From contig CAVPRX010000001.1 in assembly GCA_963708115.1 (NCBI GenBank), positions 1,178,001-1,242,000 of the forward strand: 64,000 bases of DNA. Direction: 5' to 3'. The notes below the pieces were generated by a model that made no database searches, was not told the DNA's origin, and saw only the letters and a program-made list of their open reading frames with translations. Both the position numbers and the translations under genes were made by a program. Positions 1-9,103 of this stretch are shown piece by piece; position 1 is the first letter of the stretch, and each line of letters starts with the position of its first letter. Source of the DNA: VRUE01 sp963708115 (lineage in GTDB: Bacteria > Actinomycetota > Thermoleophilia > Solirubrobacterales > 70-9).

Positions 1-548
1 AGCGCTTCCACCGCCAGGCCGATGCCCAGGGCTCGCATAACGAGGGCTAGGTCGTCGGGGGACATCGAGAGCGTCGCTCCCGACTCCTTCTGGTAGCCGG
101 CGATGTAGCGGGAGACCGCCTCGCGCAGGGACGCTGAGCGCGAGCCAAAGCGGCCGGCCAGCTCGGGGTCGCGGCCTGCATGGGCGATGAACTCCATATG
201 GAGGACGAAGGACTCGCGGTCCCGGGCGAAGCGCTCCATCCACTGGTCGGCCAGAGCCCGGGCGCGCGCCTCCAGAGGAGCGTCGGCGTCGAGGTCGATC
301 TGGGTGGCGGCAAGCTCCTGGGCGCGCTCGGCCATGTAGTCCTCGAAGACGGCGAGGAAGAGATCGGCCTTGCCGTCGAAGTTCGAGTAGACGGCCCCGT
401 GTGAGTAGCCGGCCTCCTCGGCTATCTCCTCCACCGAAGCGCCGTCGTAGCCACGCCGCGCGAAGACCTTCGCGGCGGTGGCGAGCAGCTCGGCCCGAGT
501 GCGGGCCTGCTTCTCGGCGCGGGTTTCCCTTTTTGGTTTGGCGGTCAT
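1..548 (-). CDS. TetR family transcriptional regulator (C-terminus beyond window)
   Basis: Reading leftward from an ATG at 548, the frame is open to the window edge (about 182 codons). The N-terminus is a TetR helix-turn-helix: after a basic stretch come RRGYDGASVEEIAEEAG and YSHGAVYSNFDGKADLF, the usual recognition helix and following loop, at residues about 25-65. The rest is the helical ligand-binding domain, including a YMAERAQELA helix. The gene is divergent from the membrane-protein gene at 591, and the 42 bp between them hold a palindrome, so it probably represses that operon and itself. The ligand is unknown. The last few residues lie outside the window. Confidence 0.9.
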   Translation of the reverse strand, partial: MTAKPKRETRAEKQARTRAELLATAAKVFARRGYDGASVEEIAEEAGYSHGAVYSNFDGKADLFLAVFEDYMAERAQELAATQIDLDADAPLEARARALADQWMERFARDRESFVLHMEFIAHAGRDPELAGRFGSRSASLREAVSRYIAGYQKESGATLSMSPDDLALVMRALGIGLAVEA

Positions 549-553
549 TCAGA

Positions 554-581
554 TTGGACTTGTAATTCGAATGATGATACT
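554..581 (+). promoter_or_regulatory. Promoter with internal operator palindrome, leaderless start
   Basis: TTGGAC (554-559), a 16-nt spacer and GATACT (576-581) form a sigma70-like promoter. The predicted start of transcription is within a few bases of the ATG at 591, so the mRNA is nearly leaderless. The palindrome ATTCGAAT (565-572) sits between the -35 and -10 boxes, and CATTC/GAATG half sites flank it (546-550, 569-573). This is the expected operator position for the divergent TetR gene. Confidence 0.55.
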
Positions 582-590
582 AATCCCAGT

Positions 591-1169
591 ATGAAGCAAG
601 ACGCGATACCGAAGCTGTTCCGCGCCGCCGGGACCAAGCGACGACTCTGGATGCTCGCCGCCCTGACCCTGCTCTTCGGCGCGGCGATGCTGCCGGCGAT
701 GCGGACGATGGCCGACCACGGCGCCACGCTGATCGCCTTCGAGTCCGCCGGCACGGTCGCGCGCAGCCAGGAGATCCTCTCCGAATGGGGAGATGCCGGT
801 AGGACCGCGATGTGGTGGCAGCTCGGCCTCGACCTGCCCTTCCTGATCGGCTACGGGCTTTTCCTCGCCGGTGCCTGCGCCGCGGTTGCGCGCAGGGCAC
901 GCGAGGCCGGCAAGCCCCGACTGGAGCAGGCCGCAGCGGTGCTCGTCTGGTTCGGCCCGCTGGCGGCGGCCGGCGACTTCCTCCAGAACGTCTCGCTCGC
1001 CCTCGTGCTCGAGGGGCACGTGAGCCAGCCGTGGACGCGGATCGCCGCGCTCGCCAATCCGACGACGACGAGCCTCGCGATCAGCGCCGGGCTGTTCGCG
1101 CTCTGCGGCGCACTCGCGACCCGCGGGCGGAGATCGGCCGCGCCGGTTCGGGAAGGCGAGATCGAGTGA
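591..1169 (+). CDS. Four-helix integral membrane protein, function unknown
   Basis: The product has 192 residues with about four hydrophobic segments: residues about 18-38, 75-100, 117-140 and 155-178. A short basic N-terminus suggests it faces the cytoplasm. There is no signal peptidase site or catalytic motif, and I do not recognise a family. The ATG at 591 is chosen because the promoter ends just upstream of it. The stop codon overlaps the GTG of the PNPOx gene (GTGA), so the two are probably translationally coupled and controlled by the divergent TetR regulator. A role in exporting or sensing the TetR ligand is only a guess. Confidence 0.75.
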   Translation: MKQDAIPKLFRAAGTKRRLWMLAALTLLFGAAMLPAMRTMADHGATLIAFESAGTVARSQEILSEWGDAGRTAMWWQLGLDLPFLIGYGLFLAGACAAVARRAREAGKPRLEQAAAVLVWFGPLAAAGDFLQNVSLALVLEGHVSQPWTRIAALANPTTTSLAISAGLFALCGALATRGRRSAAPVREGEIE

Positions 1170-1741
1170 GCGGCCCGGTGGAGACCCTCGGGCGCTGGCT
1201 CGAAGAGACCGCCGATGCCAGCGCTCCGGCCCCGGCCGCGATGACCCTCGCGACCGTGGGCGGCGACGGACGCCCCTCGGCGCGCGTGGTCTCGCTCAAG
1301 CGCCTGGAGCCTGGGGGCCTGGTCTTCACCACCGCACTCTGGACCCGCAAGGCAGCGGAGCTGCGCGCCAATCCCCGCGTGGCCCTCGTCTTCCACTGGC
1401 CGGCGCTCGGTCGCCAGGCGCGGATCGAGGGCCGAGCGGAGGTCGCCGAGCGCGAGCTGGCCGAGGAGCTCTTCGCCGAGCGGCCGCGAAGCCACCAACT
1501 GCAGGCGCTCGTCTCGCGCCAGGGCGAGACGATCGAGGATCTCGACACCTTGCGGGCCCGGCTCGAGGAGCTGAAGGCCGAGACGGCGGAGGATCCGATC
1601 CCCTGCCCCGCCGACTGGGGCGCCGTTCGCGTAAGACCCGACGTCGTCGAGCTCTGGAGCGAAGGAGAAGACAGGCTCCACGAGCGCCGCCTTTTCAAGC
1701 GCGACGGCGATAGCTGGGCTGCCACGCTGCTCTCACCCTGA
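1166..1741 (+). CDS. Pyridoxamine 5'-phosphate oxidase family protein
   Basis: The product is 191 residues, the normal size for this FMN-binding split-barrel family. The N-terminal half carries SARVVSLKRL and GLVFTTALWTRKAAELRANP, which match the FMN- and phosphate-binding strands of PdxH. A VFHWPALGRQARIEG stretch follows. The C-terminus has the PdxH signature around RLHERRLF, which normally includes the substrate-binding Arg. True PdxH oxidises PNP or PMP to pyridoxal phosphate, and this looks like that subgroup rather than a generic flavin reductase. The GTG start at 1166 overlaps the upstream stop codon. An alternative in-frame start farther upstream would run through the neighbouring gene and is rejected. 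Confidence 0.85.
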   Translation: MSGPVETLGRWLEETADASAPAPAAMTLATVGGDGRPSARVVSLKRLEPGGLVFTTALWTRKAAELRANPRVALVFHWPALGRQARIEGRAEVAERELAEELFAERPRSHQLQALVSRQGETIEDLDTLRARLEELKAETAEDPIPCPADWGAVRVRPDVVELWSEGEDRLHERRLFKRDGDSWAATLLSP

Positions 1742-1743
1742 CG

Positions 1744-2088
1744 CTAGAGCTGCGTGGCGAGAATCCCGAGCAGGGCGACGATCATTCCGCCTCCCACCTG
1801 CAGCAGGGTGCGCTGCAGATCGTCGAAGCGACTCTCCAGGTGCTCGAACCGACCGTTCATTTCCTGGCGTAAGGAGCCGGTCTCCTGACGCACCGAGCCG
1901 ATCTCCTGCCGAACGGAGCCGGTCTCCTGACGCACCGAGCCGATCTCCTGCCGAACGGAGCCAAATTCCAAGCGCATCTCCTGTCGCAAACCGCCCGTCT
2001 CGTCGCGTAGAGACTGGATGTCCGCCGACACCCGGTCGAAGCCGTCGTCAAGCCGCTCGTCTGTCCAGCTCTCTCTCATCGTCTGCAT
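1744..2088 (-). CDS. Small coiled-coil protein with C-terminal membrane anchor
   Basis: The 114-residue product begins MQTMRESWTDERLDDGFDRV. It then has a long heptad-like coiled coil of repeated GSVRQEI/GSVRQET units (residues about 30-90) and ends in one hydrophobic helix (GGGMIVALLGILATQL). The layout suggests a tail-anchored coiled coil with most of the protein in the cytoplasm. A second, broken copy of this gene starts at 31408, with nearly the same first 12 residues and a related upstream element, so this is a small gene family in the genome. The ATG at 2088 is supported by that conservation; the second ATG at 2079 is also possible. Function unknown. Confidence 0.75.
   Translation of the reverse strand: MQTMRESWTDERLDDGFDRVSADIQSLRDETGGLRQEMRLEFGSVRQEIGSVRQETGSVRQEIGSVRQETGSLRQEMNGRFEHLESRFDDLQRTLLQVGGGMIVALLGILATQL
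1873..1956. repeat. Two perfect 42-bp tandem repeats inside the coiled-coil gene
   Basis: Bases 1873-1914 and 1915-1956 are identical, and partial copies flank them. Each unit encodes 14 residues, two heptads of the coiled coil. The unit length is a multiple of 3, so slippage or recombination would change coil length without breaking the frame. Confidence 0.9.
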
Positions 2089-2150
2089 GATTGTACTCAG
2101 ACAGAACCATGCGCGCGGGTGGTGCGCAGAATGAAAAATCTTCGAGAATT
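2089..2150 (-). promoter_or_regulatory. Promoter-leader element, copy A (divergent copy)
   Basis: This is the region just upstream of the coiled-coil gene. Read on the minus strand it contains GATTTTTCATTCTGCGCACC and GCGC-type inverted repeats, then reaches the start codon. It aligns with two much closer copies at 31401-31464 and 32983-33046. Copy A is the most diverged: it lacks the GTCTCA/TGAGAC inverted repeat of the other two. Confidence 0.5.
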
Positions 2151-2186
2151 CTTCGGGCCGAAAGGAATACCGCGCCGGTTTAGCGC

Positions 2187-3551
2187 TTAGAAAGCCAGGC
2201 GATCGCGGCCGGCGTCCTTGGCGGCGTAGAGCGCCACATCCGCCCGCTCCAGCAGGTCCTCGGCGCTCTCGATGAAGTCCCAGCAGGCGAGGCCGGCGGA
2301 GCAGGTCTGCCCGTCGGGCGTCACCGCCCGCAGCCGTTCGACCGTCTCGGCCGCTTGGTCGAGTGAGGCGCCGGGGAGGAGGACGAGAAACTCCTCGCCA
2401 CCGTAGCGGACGATGATGTCTTCTCCCCGCAGCTCCGCGTCCCAGGCCTCGGCGCAGTCGCGCAGCATGCCGTCGCCGGCGAGGTGGCCGTGGGCATCGT
2501 TGTAGGCCTTGAAGAAATCGATGTCGAGGATCGCAAGACACAGCGACGTGGAGGAGCGGCGAGCCCGGGCCATCTCACGGGGCAGCTGCTCGTCGAGCGT
2601 GCGGCGGTTTGGCAGCCCGGTCAGCGCGTCGCTGGCGGCGAGGATCTTGACTTCGACCAGCAGATCCTCGCGTTCGGACTCGACCCGCTTCAGCTCGGTG
2701 ACGTCGGTCGCGCGGGCGTAGACCAGCGACTCGTCGGCGGACAGCGTCGAGCTCCAGCGCAGCCAGTGCCAGCTGCCGTCCTTAGCCAGGTAGCGGTTCT
2801 CGAAGCCCACCGTCTCCACACCACTGTCGAAGAGGCCGGCTGTCTCGGCTTCGGTGCGCTGGCGGTCGTCGGGGTGGACTAGGTCGACGAACGGCTTCGC
2901 CCGCATCTCCTCGTCGCTGTAGCCGAGGCTGCGCTCCCAAGCCGAGTTCAGCTCGACGAAGTAGCCGTCCATGTTGGCGGTGCAGAGCATGTCGTGGGAG
3001 AGGTCGAAGAAGCTGCGGGCCCGCTGGTCGGCGCGGGTTCGGCGGGCGACTATCTCGCTGGTCAGGAGCGTCACCACCGAGAGCGACACCGCGGTGAAGA
3101 TCCAGCGGGTGAAGACCGAGTAGCCGGCGGTGCTGCCGACCACCGCCAGGGAAATCGCGTACACGACGAGCAGCCAGGCGAGATGGGCGAGCGCGAGGCG
3201 GCGCGGGAAGAAGTACGCGGCGATCAGCATCGCCCAGACGAAGATCGCTCCATACTGCCCCGCCGCCACACCGCTCTCGTAGGTCAGCAGCCCGGTCAGC
3301 GCGACGATGCCGGCGAGGATCGCGTGGATCGCCCAGCCTTGCACGCGACGAGCGAAGCCGAAGCAGAGAAGTCCGCCGGCGAGCATCGCCGCAGCGATCA
3401 GGATCAGCGCTCCGAGGTCGGCGACCGCGGGATGCGGGAGCGCCAGCGAGAGCCCCACCAGGCCGGCGCCCGCGACCGTCAGCCCGCCGAGCGCCCGCGC
3501 CTCCGAGCCCGAGCGCCGCAGCGCCTCCTTGCCGTTCGTCGTCCGCGCCAT
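2187..3551 (-). CDS. Membrane-bound PAS-GGDEF diguanylate cyclase
   Basis: The 454-residue product makes cyclic di-GMP from two GTP. Residues about 20-170 hold six or so hydrophobic segments forming an N-terminal membrane sensor. A PAS domain (about 178-290) follows, with the PAC-like WHWLRWSSTLSADESLVYAR stretch. A GGDEF domain (about 300-454) is last. The active-site motif is GGEEF (384-388), metal and substrate residues are in DIDFFKAYNDAHGHLAGD (343-360), and the inhibitory I-site RGED (375-378) lies exactly five residues upstream of GGEEF. The enzyme therefore looks active and feedback-inhibited. There is no EAL domain. It stands alone between the coiled-coil gene and the sigma-factor operon. 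The ligand of the membrane sensor cannot be read from the sequence. Confidence 0.92.
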   Translation of the reverse strand: MARTTNGKEALRRSGSEARALGGLTVAGAGLVGLSLALPHPAVADLGALILIAAAMLAGGLLCFGFARRVQGWAIHAILAGIVALTGLLTYESGVAAGQYGAIFVWAMLIAAYFFPRRLALAHLAWLLVVYAISLAVVGSTAGYSVFTRWIFTAVSLSVVTLLTSEIVARRTRADQRARSFFDLSHDMLCTANMDGYFVELNSAWERSLGYSDEEMRAKPFVDLVHPDDRQRTEAETAGLFDSGVETVGFENRYLAKDGSWHWLRWSSTLSADESLVYARATDVTELKRVESEREDLLVEVKILAASDALTGLPNRRTLDEQLPREMARARRSSTSLCLAILDIDFFKAYNDAHGHLAGDGMLRDCAEAWDAELRGEDIIVRYGGEEFLVLLPGASLDQAAETVERLRAVTPDGQTCSAGLACWDFIESAEDLLERADVALYAAKDAGRDRLAF

Positions 3552-3617
3552 CGCCTACCCACTATCGGCGAGGAGCGGGCGTGCTTTAGCCCTGCATCCT
3601 CGCTCCGACGAGTTGCG

Positions 3618-4538
3618 TCAGGACGGCCGGCGGCGGAGCAGCGCGAGCATGTCGCCGACCGGGCCGAGGTGGCCGAGCTTCTCCGGATTGACGACGGAGT
3701 TGACGCCGACGATCCCGTCCTCGCCGACTTCCACCGACATCGCGGCGAGCGTTGCCCCGGTCCCGTCGGCGACGATCGCCCCCGGTTGGCCGTTGACCTC
3801 GGCGCGGCGCATGTGGGCGCCGCTGCCGGCCCCCTGCCGGCCCCAGTTGACCAGCGCCCGCGCCACCCGGTTGGCGCCTTGGAGGGGGCGTGCCAGCGCC
3901 GGCACCTTGCCGCCACCGTCACCGCGCAGGACCACGTCGCGCGAGAGCAGCGACTCGAGCGCCTCGAGATCGCCGCGCTCGGCGGCGGCAAAGAACCGCT
4001 CGCCCAACTCCTCGCGGCGGCGGCGCGAACCCTCGAAGCGAGGCCGACGCTCCTCGACGTGGCGCCTTGCCCGTACCGCGAGCTGGCGCGAGTTGTCCTC
4101 GCTCTTGCCGATCACCTCGGCGACCTCGCCGTAGTCGTAGTCGAAGACGTCGTGCAGGACCAACACCGCGCGCTCCTCCGGCGTCAGGCTCTCGAGCAGG
4201 ACGAGGAAGGCGACCGAGAGCGAATCGGCCTGCTCGACCTGGCTCGCGGGGTCCTCGATCGGCTCGCTGACCAGCGGCTCGGGCAGCCACTCGCCGACGT
4301 AGGTCTCCCGCCGCGCCCGCGCCGAGCGCAGCTCGTCTATCGCCAGACGCGTCGCCACCGTGGCGACGTAAGCGCGGGGCGAGGCGATCTCCTCGCCCCG
4401 CTGCAGCACCGCGTGCAAGCGCAGCAGCGCCTCCTGGACCACTTCCTCGGCGTCGCTGACGCTGCCGAGCATCCGGTAGGCGACCGCGAAGGCGCCGGGA
4501 CGCAGCTCCTCGAGCAGCTGTTCGTCGGAGTCGCTCAA
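3618..4538 (-). CDS. ECF41-type RNA polymerase sigma factor
   Basis: The 306-residue product has sigma region 2 (about 10-75, LGSVSDAEEVVQEALLRL), region 4 (about 110-165) and a C-terminal SnoaL-like domain (175-306). Three signatures of the ECF41 group are present: WLPEPL in the linker (84-89), DGGGK (207-211) and NPEKL (284-288). In this group the C-terminal extension controls sigma activity in place of an anti-sigma factor. The start is a TTG at 4538 that overlaps the TGA of the upstream epimerase gene (TTGA), so the pair is translationally coupled. A longer reading would run into the epimerase gene. The epimerase partner matches the known ECF41 context of an oxidoreductase, epimerase or carboxymuconolactone-decarboxylase gene. 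Confidence 0.9.
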   Translation of the reverse strand: MSDSDEQLLEELRPGAFAVAYRMLGSVSDAEEVVQEALLRLHAVLQRGEEIASPRAYVATVATRLAIDELRSARARRETYVGEWLPEPLVSEPIEDPASQVEQADSLSVAFLVLLESLTPEERAVLVLHDVFDYDYGEVAEVIGKSEDNSRQLAVRARRHVEERRPRFEGSRRRREELGERFFAAAERGDLEALESLLSRDVVLRGDGGGKVPALARPLQGANRVARALVNWGRQGAGSGAHMRRAEVNGQPGAIVADGTGATLAAMSVEVGEDGIVGVNSVVNPEKLGHLGPVGDMLALLRRRPS

Positions 4539-5476
4539 GCGGCCGCCTCCGCGATTCCCTGGCGCCAGCTCGGATGAGCCGGTTGCCAGCCCAGCTCGCG
4601 CTTCGCCTTCGCGTTCGACGCACCTCGCACCTCGGTCATCATGACGGCCACGGCCTCCCCGGCGAACAGCCGGCCCGCCCAGCGCGGCACGTGGCGAGGC
4701 TGCTTCGCCCCGAGCGCGCTCGCCACCGCCGGCAGCCACTCGCGCACCGGCGCCGGCTCGTCGTCGACGACGTTGTAGATGCCGCGCTGTCCACGCTCGA
4801 GCGCCGCGACGGTCGCGTCGGCCGCGTCGGCGATGTGGACGAAGGACCAGACGCCGGCCCCGTCGCCGACCACGGGGAATTTCCGGCGGCGAATCATCTC
4901 GGTGTTCTCACCGTCGGCGCCGAGCGAGGTACCGGGGCCGTAGAAGCCGCCGTAGCGGAGGACGATCCCGACCGTCCAATCCGCGCCGGTGACCGCGTCC
5001 TCCAGGTGGCGGATCGCCGCCAGGGTCCGACGCATCGAGGCGACCGGCTCCGGATCGAGCGGGTCGTCCTCGCCCTTCACCGCCCCGCCGCTGCGAGCGA
5101 ATGGCCAACCGGCGTAGCTCTGGGCGACGAAGCGCCGTACGCCGACCGCGCGTCCCGCGGAGAGCAGGTGGTCGGTGGCCTCGATCCGCAAGCGGTTGGT
5201 GGCGGCGAAGTCGCGATCGAAGTTGCGCAGGTCGAGCGAGCCCGAGAGCGCGGTCAGCTCGTGCACGATCGCCTCGGGCTCGGCCTCGGCGACCGCCCGC
5301 GCCACCTGATCGGCATCGAGCGCGTCGGCAACGACCGGGATGGCGCCGAGATCGCGCACCGTCTCCGCCTTGGCGGCGCTGCGGGTCATCCCGACAACAT
5401 CGTGACCGCCCGCCGCAAGCCTGGGCAGCAACTGCTTTCCCATCGCTCCCGCTGCTCCCGCAACCAGCACCTTCAT
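4535..5476 (-). CDS. NAD(P)-dependent epimerase/dehydratase (extended SDR)
   Basis: The 313-residue product begins MKVLVAGAAGAMG, a Rossmann GxxGxxG nucleotide-binding motif. It has extended-SDR features such as RYGGFYGPGTSLG and SFVHIADAADATVAALE, and a C-terminal NAKAKRELGWQP stretch that is typical of sugar-epimerase-like proteins. The catalytic Tyr is probably in QSYAGWPF, but the usual YxxxK spacing is not obvious, so the reaction is uncertain. The ATG at 5476 has an AGGAGGA ribosome site directly upstream. It is the first gene of a two-gene operon with the ECF41 sigma factor and is the likely main target of that sigma factor. Confidence 0.88.
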   Translation of the reverse strand: MKVLVAGAAGAMGKQLLPRLAAGGHDVVGMTRSAAKAETVRDLGAIPVVADALDADQVARAVAEAEPEAIVHELTALSGSLDLRNFDRDFAATNRLRIEATDHLLSAGRAVGVRRFVAQSYAGWPFARSGGAVKGEDDPLDPEPVASMRRTLAAIRHLEDAVTGADWTVGIVLRYGGFYGPGTSLGADGENTEMIRRRKFPVVGDGAGVWSFVHIADAADATVAALERGQRGIYNVVDDEPAPVREWLPAVASALGAKQPRHVPRWAGRLFAGEAVAVMMTEVRGASNAKAKRELGWQPAHPSWRQGIAEAAA

Positions 5477-5505
5477 GATTCCTCCTCTCGTCGCTTTGAA
5501 GGGAA

Positions 5506-5532
5506 GACGAGACAGCGACGGCGGCAGTGACA
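5506..5532 (-). promoter_or_regulatory. ECF41-type autoregulated promoter
   Basis: On the minus strand the sequence reads TGTCACT (5532-5526), exactly 16 nt, then CGTC (5509-5506). The published ECF41 target signature, as I recall it, is TGTCACA, 16 nt, CGTC, so this is a one-mismatch match. It lies about 30 bp upstream of the epimerase start codon and leaves a short leader carrying the ribosome site. Confidence 0.75.
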
Positions 5533-5652
5533 ACCGGAGCGAGCTTCTCAGGCATCGCCGAGCCCTTGCGACAAACGTCCGCAATATGCGTGGAACCCAC
5601 TGTCACCCGCGCTAGGCTGACCGCTCGAAACCTTCGATTTGGGGAGAACCAG

Positions 5653-6681
5653 ATGAGACGAGTCGCAAAGCTGCTGCTGGGACCGGGGGCAGTCGCGCTC
5701 CTTCTAATGGGCCTGATCGCCGCGCCAGGCGCCTCCGCGGCGACCACGAGCGCGTCGAGCTGCAAGAGCGCGAGCAACATCGAGGCGATCATCGACGACT
5801 CGGGCTCGATGGAAATCACCGACAAAGACCGCCTGCGGGTACAGGCGATGAGCCTGCTGATCGACGACCTCTCGCCGAACACGCAGCTCGGCGCGGTCGA
5901 GTTCGGCTCGGGAATCGACGTGCCCGGCATCCTCACGATCCCGGCCGCCGCCACCGTCTTCCCACCCGGCGCCGTCGGAGCGAATGCGACCGCGATGCGC
6001 AGCGCTCTCGACGGGGCGATCAAAGCCGACAACGGCGCCACTGACTACAACGGCGCCTTCGCCCAGTCCGACGCCGACAATCCCGGCGCCGACGCGCGGG
6101 TCTTCCTGACCGACGGCGGCCACGACGTCGGCACCTACAACGAAGGGCACCTGACCCACAAGGTGCCGACCTACGTGATCGGCTTTGGCACGGGGATCTC
6201 GGCGGGGCCCGATCAGGCCCGGCTGAAAAAAATCGCCAAAGACACCCACGGCAAGTACTTCCCGGTGGAGGACACCACCGAGTTGCAAGCGGCAATGAAC
6301 AGCATCGGCGCCGCGCTCACCTGCCAGACCCCGCCGCGCCAGTTCACCGACCTGCTCAAACAGGGTCAGAGCAAACTGCACAGCATTACCGTCGGTGCCG
6401 CGACGAAGACGCTGCAGATCACCCTCACCTGGGCCAGCCCGCTGGACAAATTCAAGGTCAACGGGTTGCGCCTAGTCGGCAAAAAAGGCCTCCTTGCGGT
6501 CGCCTCGAGCAAGCCGGGCAAACTGACGGTGACGAAATCGACCAGCACCACCTTCACCGTGCTCAAAGTCTCCGGGCTGCGCAAAGGGACGCTGCGCTTC
6601 AACGTCAAGGCAGCCAAGGTCGCCTCCGGCGCACCGAAAGCAACCCTGACGACGCAGGTAGGTCAGAGCACGCACAGATAG
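5653..6681 (+). CDS. Secreted von Willebrand factor A domain protein
   Basis: The 342-residue product has a signal peptide (residues 1-29, cleavage after GASA). A VWA domain follows (about 41-235) with a complete MIDAS metal site: DDSGS (48-52), a Thr in NGATDYNGA and Asp in FLTDGGHD. The C-terminal 100 residues are Lys-rich and beta-like (VGAATKTLQITLTWASPLD), perhaps an Ig-like fold. The protein is probably released or held at the cell surface and binds a ligand through the metal. The ATG at 5653 has GGGGAGA upstream. A possible promoter is TGGAAC, 16 nt, TAGGCT just upstream. It is monocistronic and ends in a bidirectional terminator. Confidence 0.85.
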   Translation: MRRVAKLLLGPGAVALLLMGLIAAPGASAATTSASSCKSASNIEAIIDDSGSMEITDKDRLRVQAMSLLIDDLSPNTQLGAVEFGSGIDVPGILTIPAAATVFPPGAVGANATAMRSALDGAIKADNGATDYNGAFAQSDADNPGADARVFLTDGGHDVGTYNEGHLTHKVPTYVIGFGTGISAGPDQARLKKIAKDTHGKYFPVEDTTELQAAMNSIGAALTCQTPPRQFTDLLKQGQSKLHSITVGAATKTLQITLTWASPLDKFKVNGLRLVGKKGLLAVASSKPGKLTVTKSTSTTFTVLKVSGLRKGTLRFNVKAAKVASGAPKATLTTQVGQSTHR

Positions 6682-6691
6682 GACGAGCGAC

Positions 6692-6738
6692 ACGAGGTCC
6701 ATGTTGAACCCCTATGAGGGGTCAAACATGGACCTCGT
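6692..6738. terminator. Bidirectional terminator between convergent genes
   Basis: Arms GAGGTCCATGTT (6694-6705) and AACATGGACCTC (6725-6736) are perfect complements. An inner ACCCCT/AGGGGT pair closes the loop, and the outer AC/GT bases also pair. The hairpin sits between the stop codons of the VWA gene (plus) and the DHFR-like gene (minus). There is no clear U-tract. Confidence 0.75.
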
Positions 6739-6744
6739 CCGCTT

Positions 6745-7320
6745 CTACCGTGACTTGGGCTCGTAGGTGAGCAGGGCGATTCCGTCGCCCAGCGTCTGCG
6801 AGCCGACCAGGCGCAGCGGCTTCTTCTCGCTGACGTCGCCGAAGAGGCGCTTGCCCTCGCCGAGCAAGACCGGGAAGACCATCAAGCGCAGCTCGTCGAC
6901 CAGGTCGTGCTCGATCATCGTCTGGACCAGCTGGGCGCTGCCGGCGACGAGGATCACGCCGTCGACCTCGCGCTTCAACTTCGCGACCTCCTCGGCGACG
7001 TCGCCGCTGAGGATGGTCGAGTTGCTCCAGCTCGCCTCCTGCAGGGTCGAGGAGACGACGTACTTCGGCATCCCGTTCATCTTCTCGGCGAAGCCGGCCT
7101 CGTCTTCGATCGTCGGCCAGGCGGCGGCGAAGCCCTCGTAGGTCACCCGGCCGAGCAGCTGCACCTCGGCCTCGCGCAGCTCGTCGAGCTTGAAGGCGTC
7201 GCCCTCTTTTCCTCGGTCGATCTCGAAGGTCCAGCCGGCGTGGCGGTACTCCTCGCCTCCACCCGGCGCCTCGATCACTCCGTCGAGGGACACGAACTCG
7301 GTTACGACGATCTTTCCCAT
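6745..7320 (-). CDS. Dihydrofolate reductase / RibD C-terminal-like reductase
   Basis: The 191-residue product fits the RibD_C/DHFR-like family of small NADPH-dependent reductases. Typical stretches are MGKIVVTEFVSLDGVIEAP at the N-terminus, LLGRVTYEGFAAAWP, then PKYVVSST, then VAGSAQLVQTMIEHDLVDEL, which forms the NADPH-binding core, then VFPVLLGEGKRLF. Members of this family without a deaminase domain are not assigned to riboflavin synthesis, and the substrate is unknown. The start codon has a weak GGAGG-like site upstream. It is convergent with the VWA gene and has no other partner. Confidence 0.85.
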   Translation of the reverse strand: MGKIVVTEFVSLDGVIEAPGGGEEYRHAGWTFEIDRGKEGDAFKLDELREAEVQLLGRVTYEGFAAAWPTIEDEAGFAEKMNGMPKYVVSSTLQEASWSNSTILSGDVAEEVAKLKREVDGVILVAGSAQLVQTMIEHDLVDELRLMVFPVLLGEGKRLFGDVSEKKPLRLVGSQTLGDGIALLTYEPKSR

Positions 7321-7537
7321 GCTGGCCTCCTTGGTCGCTGTTTGGCTCTCTACCCCTACGACGAACGGTCAAGCCCGAAATCGACACGCATAGTGCCGAT
7401 CGCAAAAGGACTGCTACGGTTTGCAGGTCGGGTCTGGCCCACTGCCACCCGAGAGGTTCCGTTTCCTCCGTGCGCTGTCTTTGCGTTTAGGGGTCGCTGG
7501 ATCTCCCCTATTCGCTCAAAAAGGAGCTCACAAAATC

Positions 7538-8745
<1,208 letters not shown>

Positions 8746-8749
<4 letters not shown>

Positions 8750-9090
8750 CCGCTGCCGCCCCCGCCACCGCTCCCAAGTGGACCTGCGACCGCTGCGGTG
8801 TCTCCGTCAGCCAGCTCGACGGCGCAGCGGTGCCACTGCCGGCAACCTGGACTACAGCTGCCGACGGCAACTTCTGCCTCACCTGCAGGCGGGAGCGGGC
8901 CGGCGATGCGGCGCTCGCGGCGGCGCCCGCCGACTGCAACAACGACACCCGCGTCAAAGTGCGCCGGGCCGGCCTGCTCGAGTTCGAGGTTCGCCGTGCT
9001 CCCGACCGCGCCGACAACGCGATCGCCAAGGCCTGCCATACCTCAGCCTCCGCGGTAGCGCGGGCGCGCGACGTCGTCGGGCAGCGGTAG
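8746..9090 (+). CDS. Small zinc-ribbon protein
   Basis: The 114-residue product has two CxxC knuckles (WTCDRCG near residue 12 and FCLTCRRE near residue 46) that should bind one zinc ion. The C-terminal part is helical and basic (DNAIAKACHTSASAVARARD) and looks like a DNA- or RNA-contact helix. The ATG overlaps the helicase stop codon. Coupling to an RNA helicase suggests an RNA-binding partner, but that is inference. I know no named family for it. Confidence 0.7.
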
Positions 9091-9103
9091 GCCGGGAGAC
9101 TCC

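Noticed and set aside
4540..4739. A longer sigma factor starting at 4739
   Set aside because: It would lie within the epimerase gene; the TTG at 4538 overlaps the epimerase stop and begins exactly before sigma region 2.
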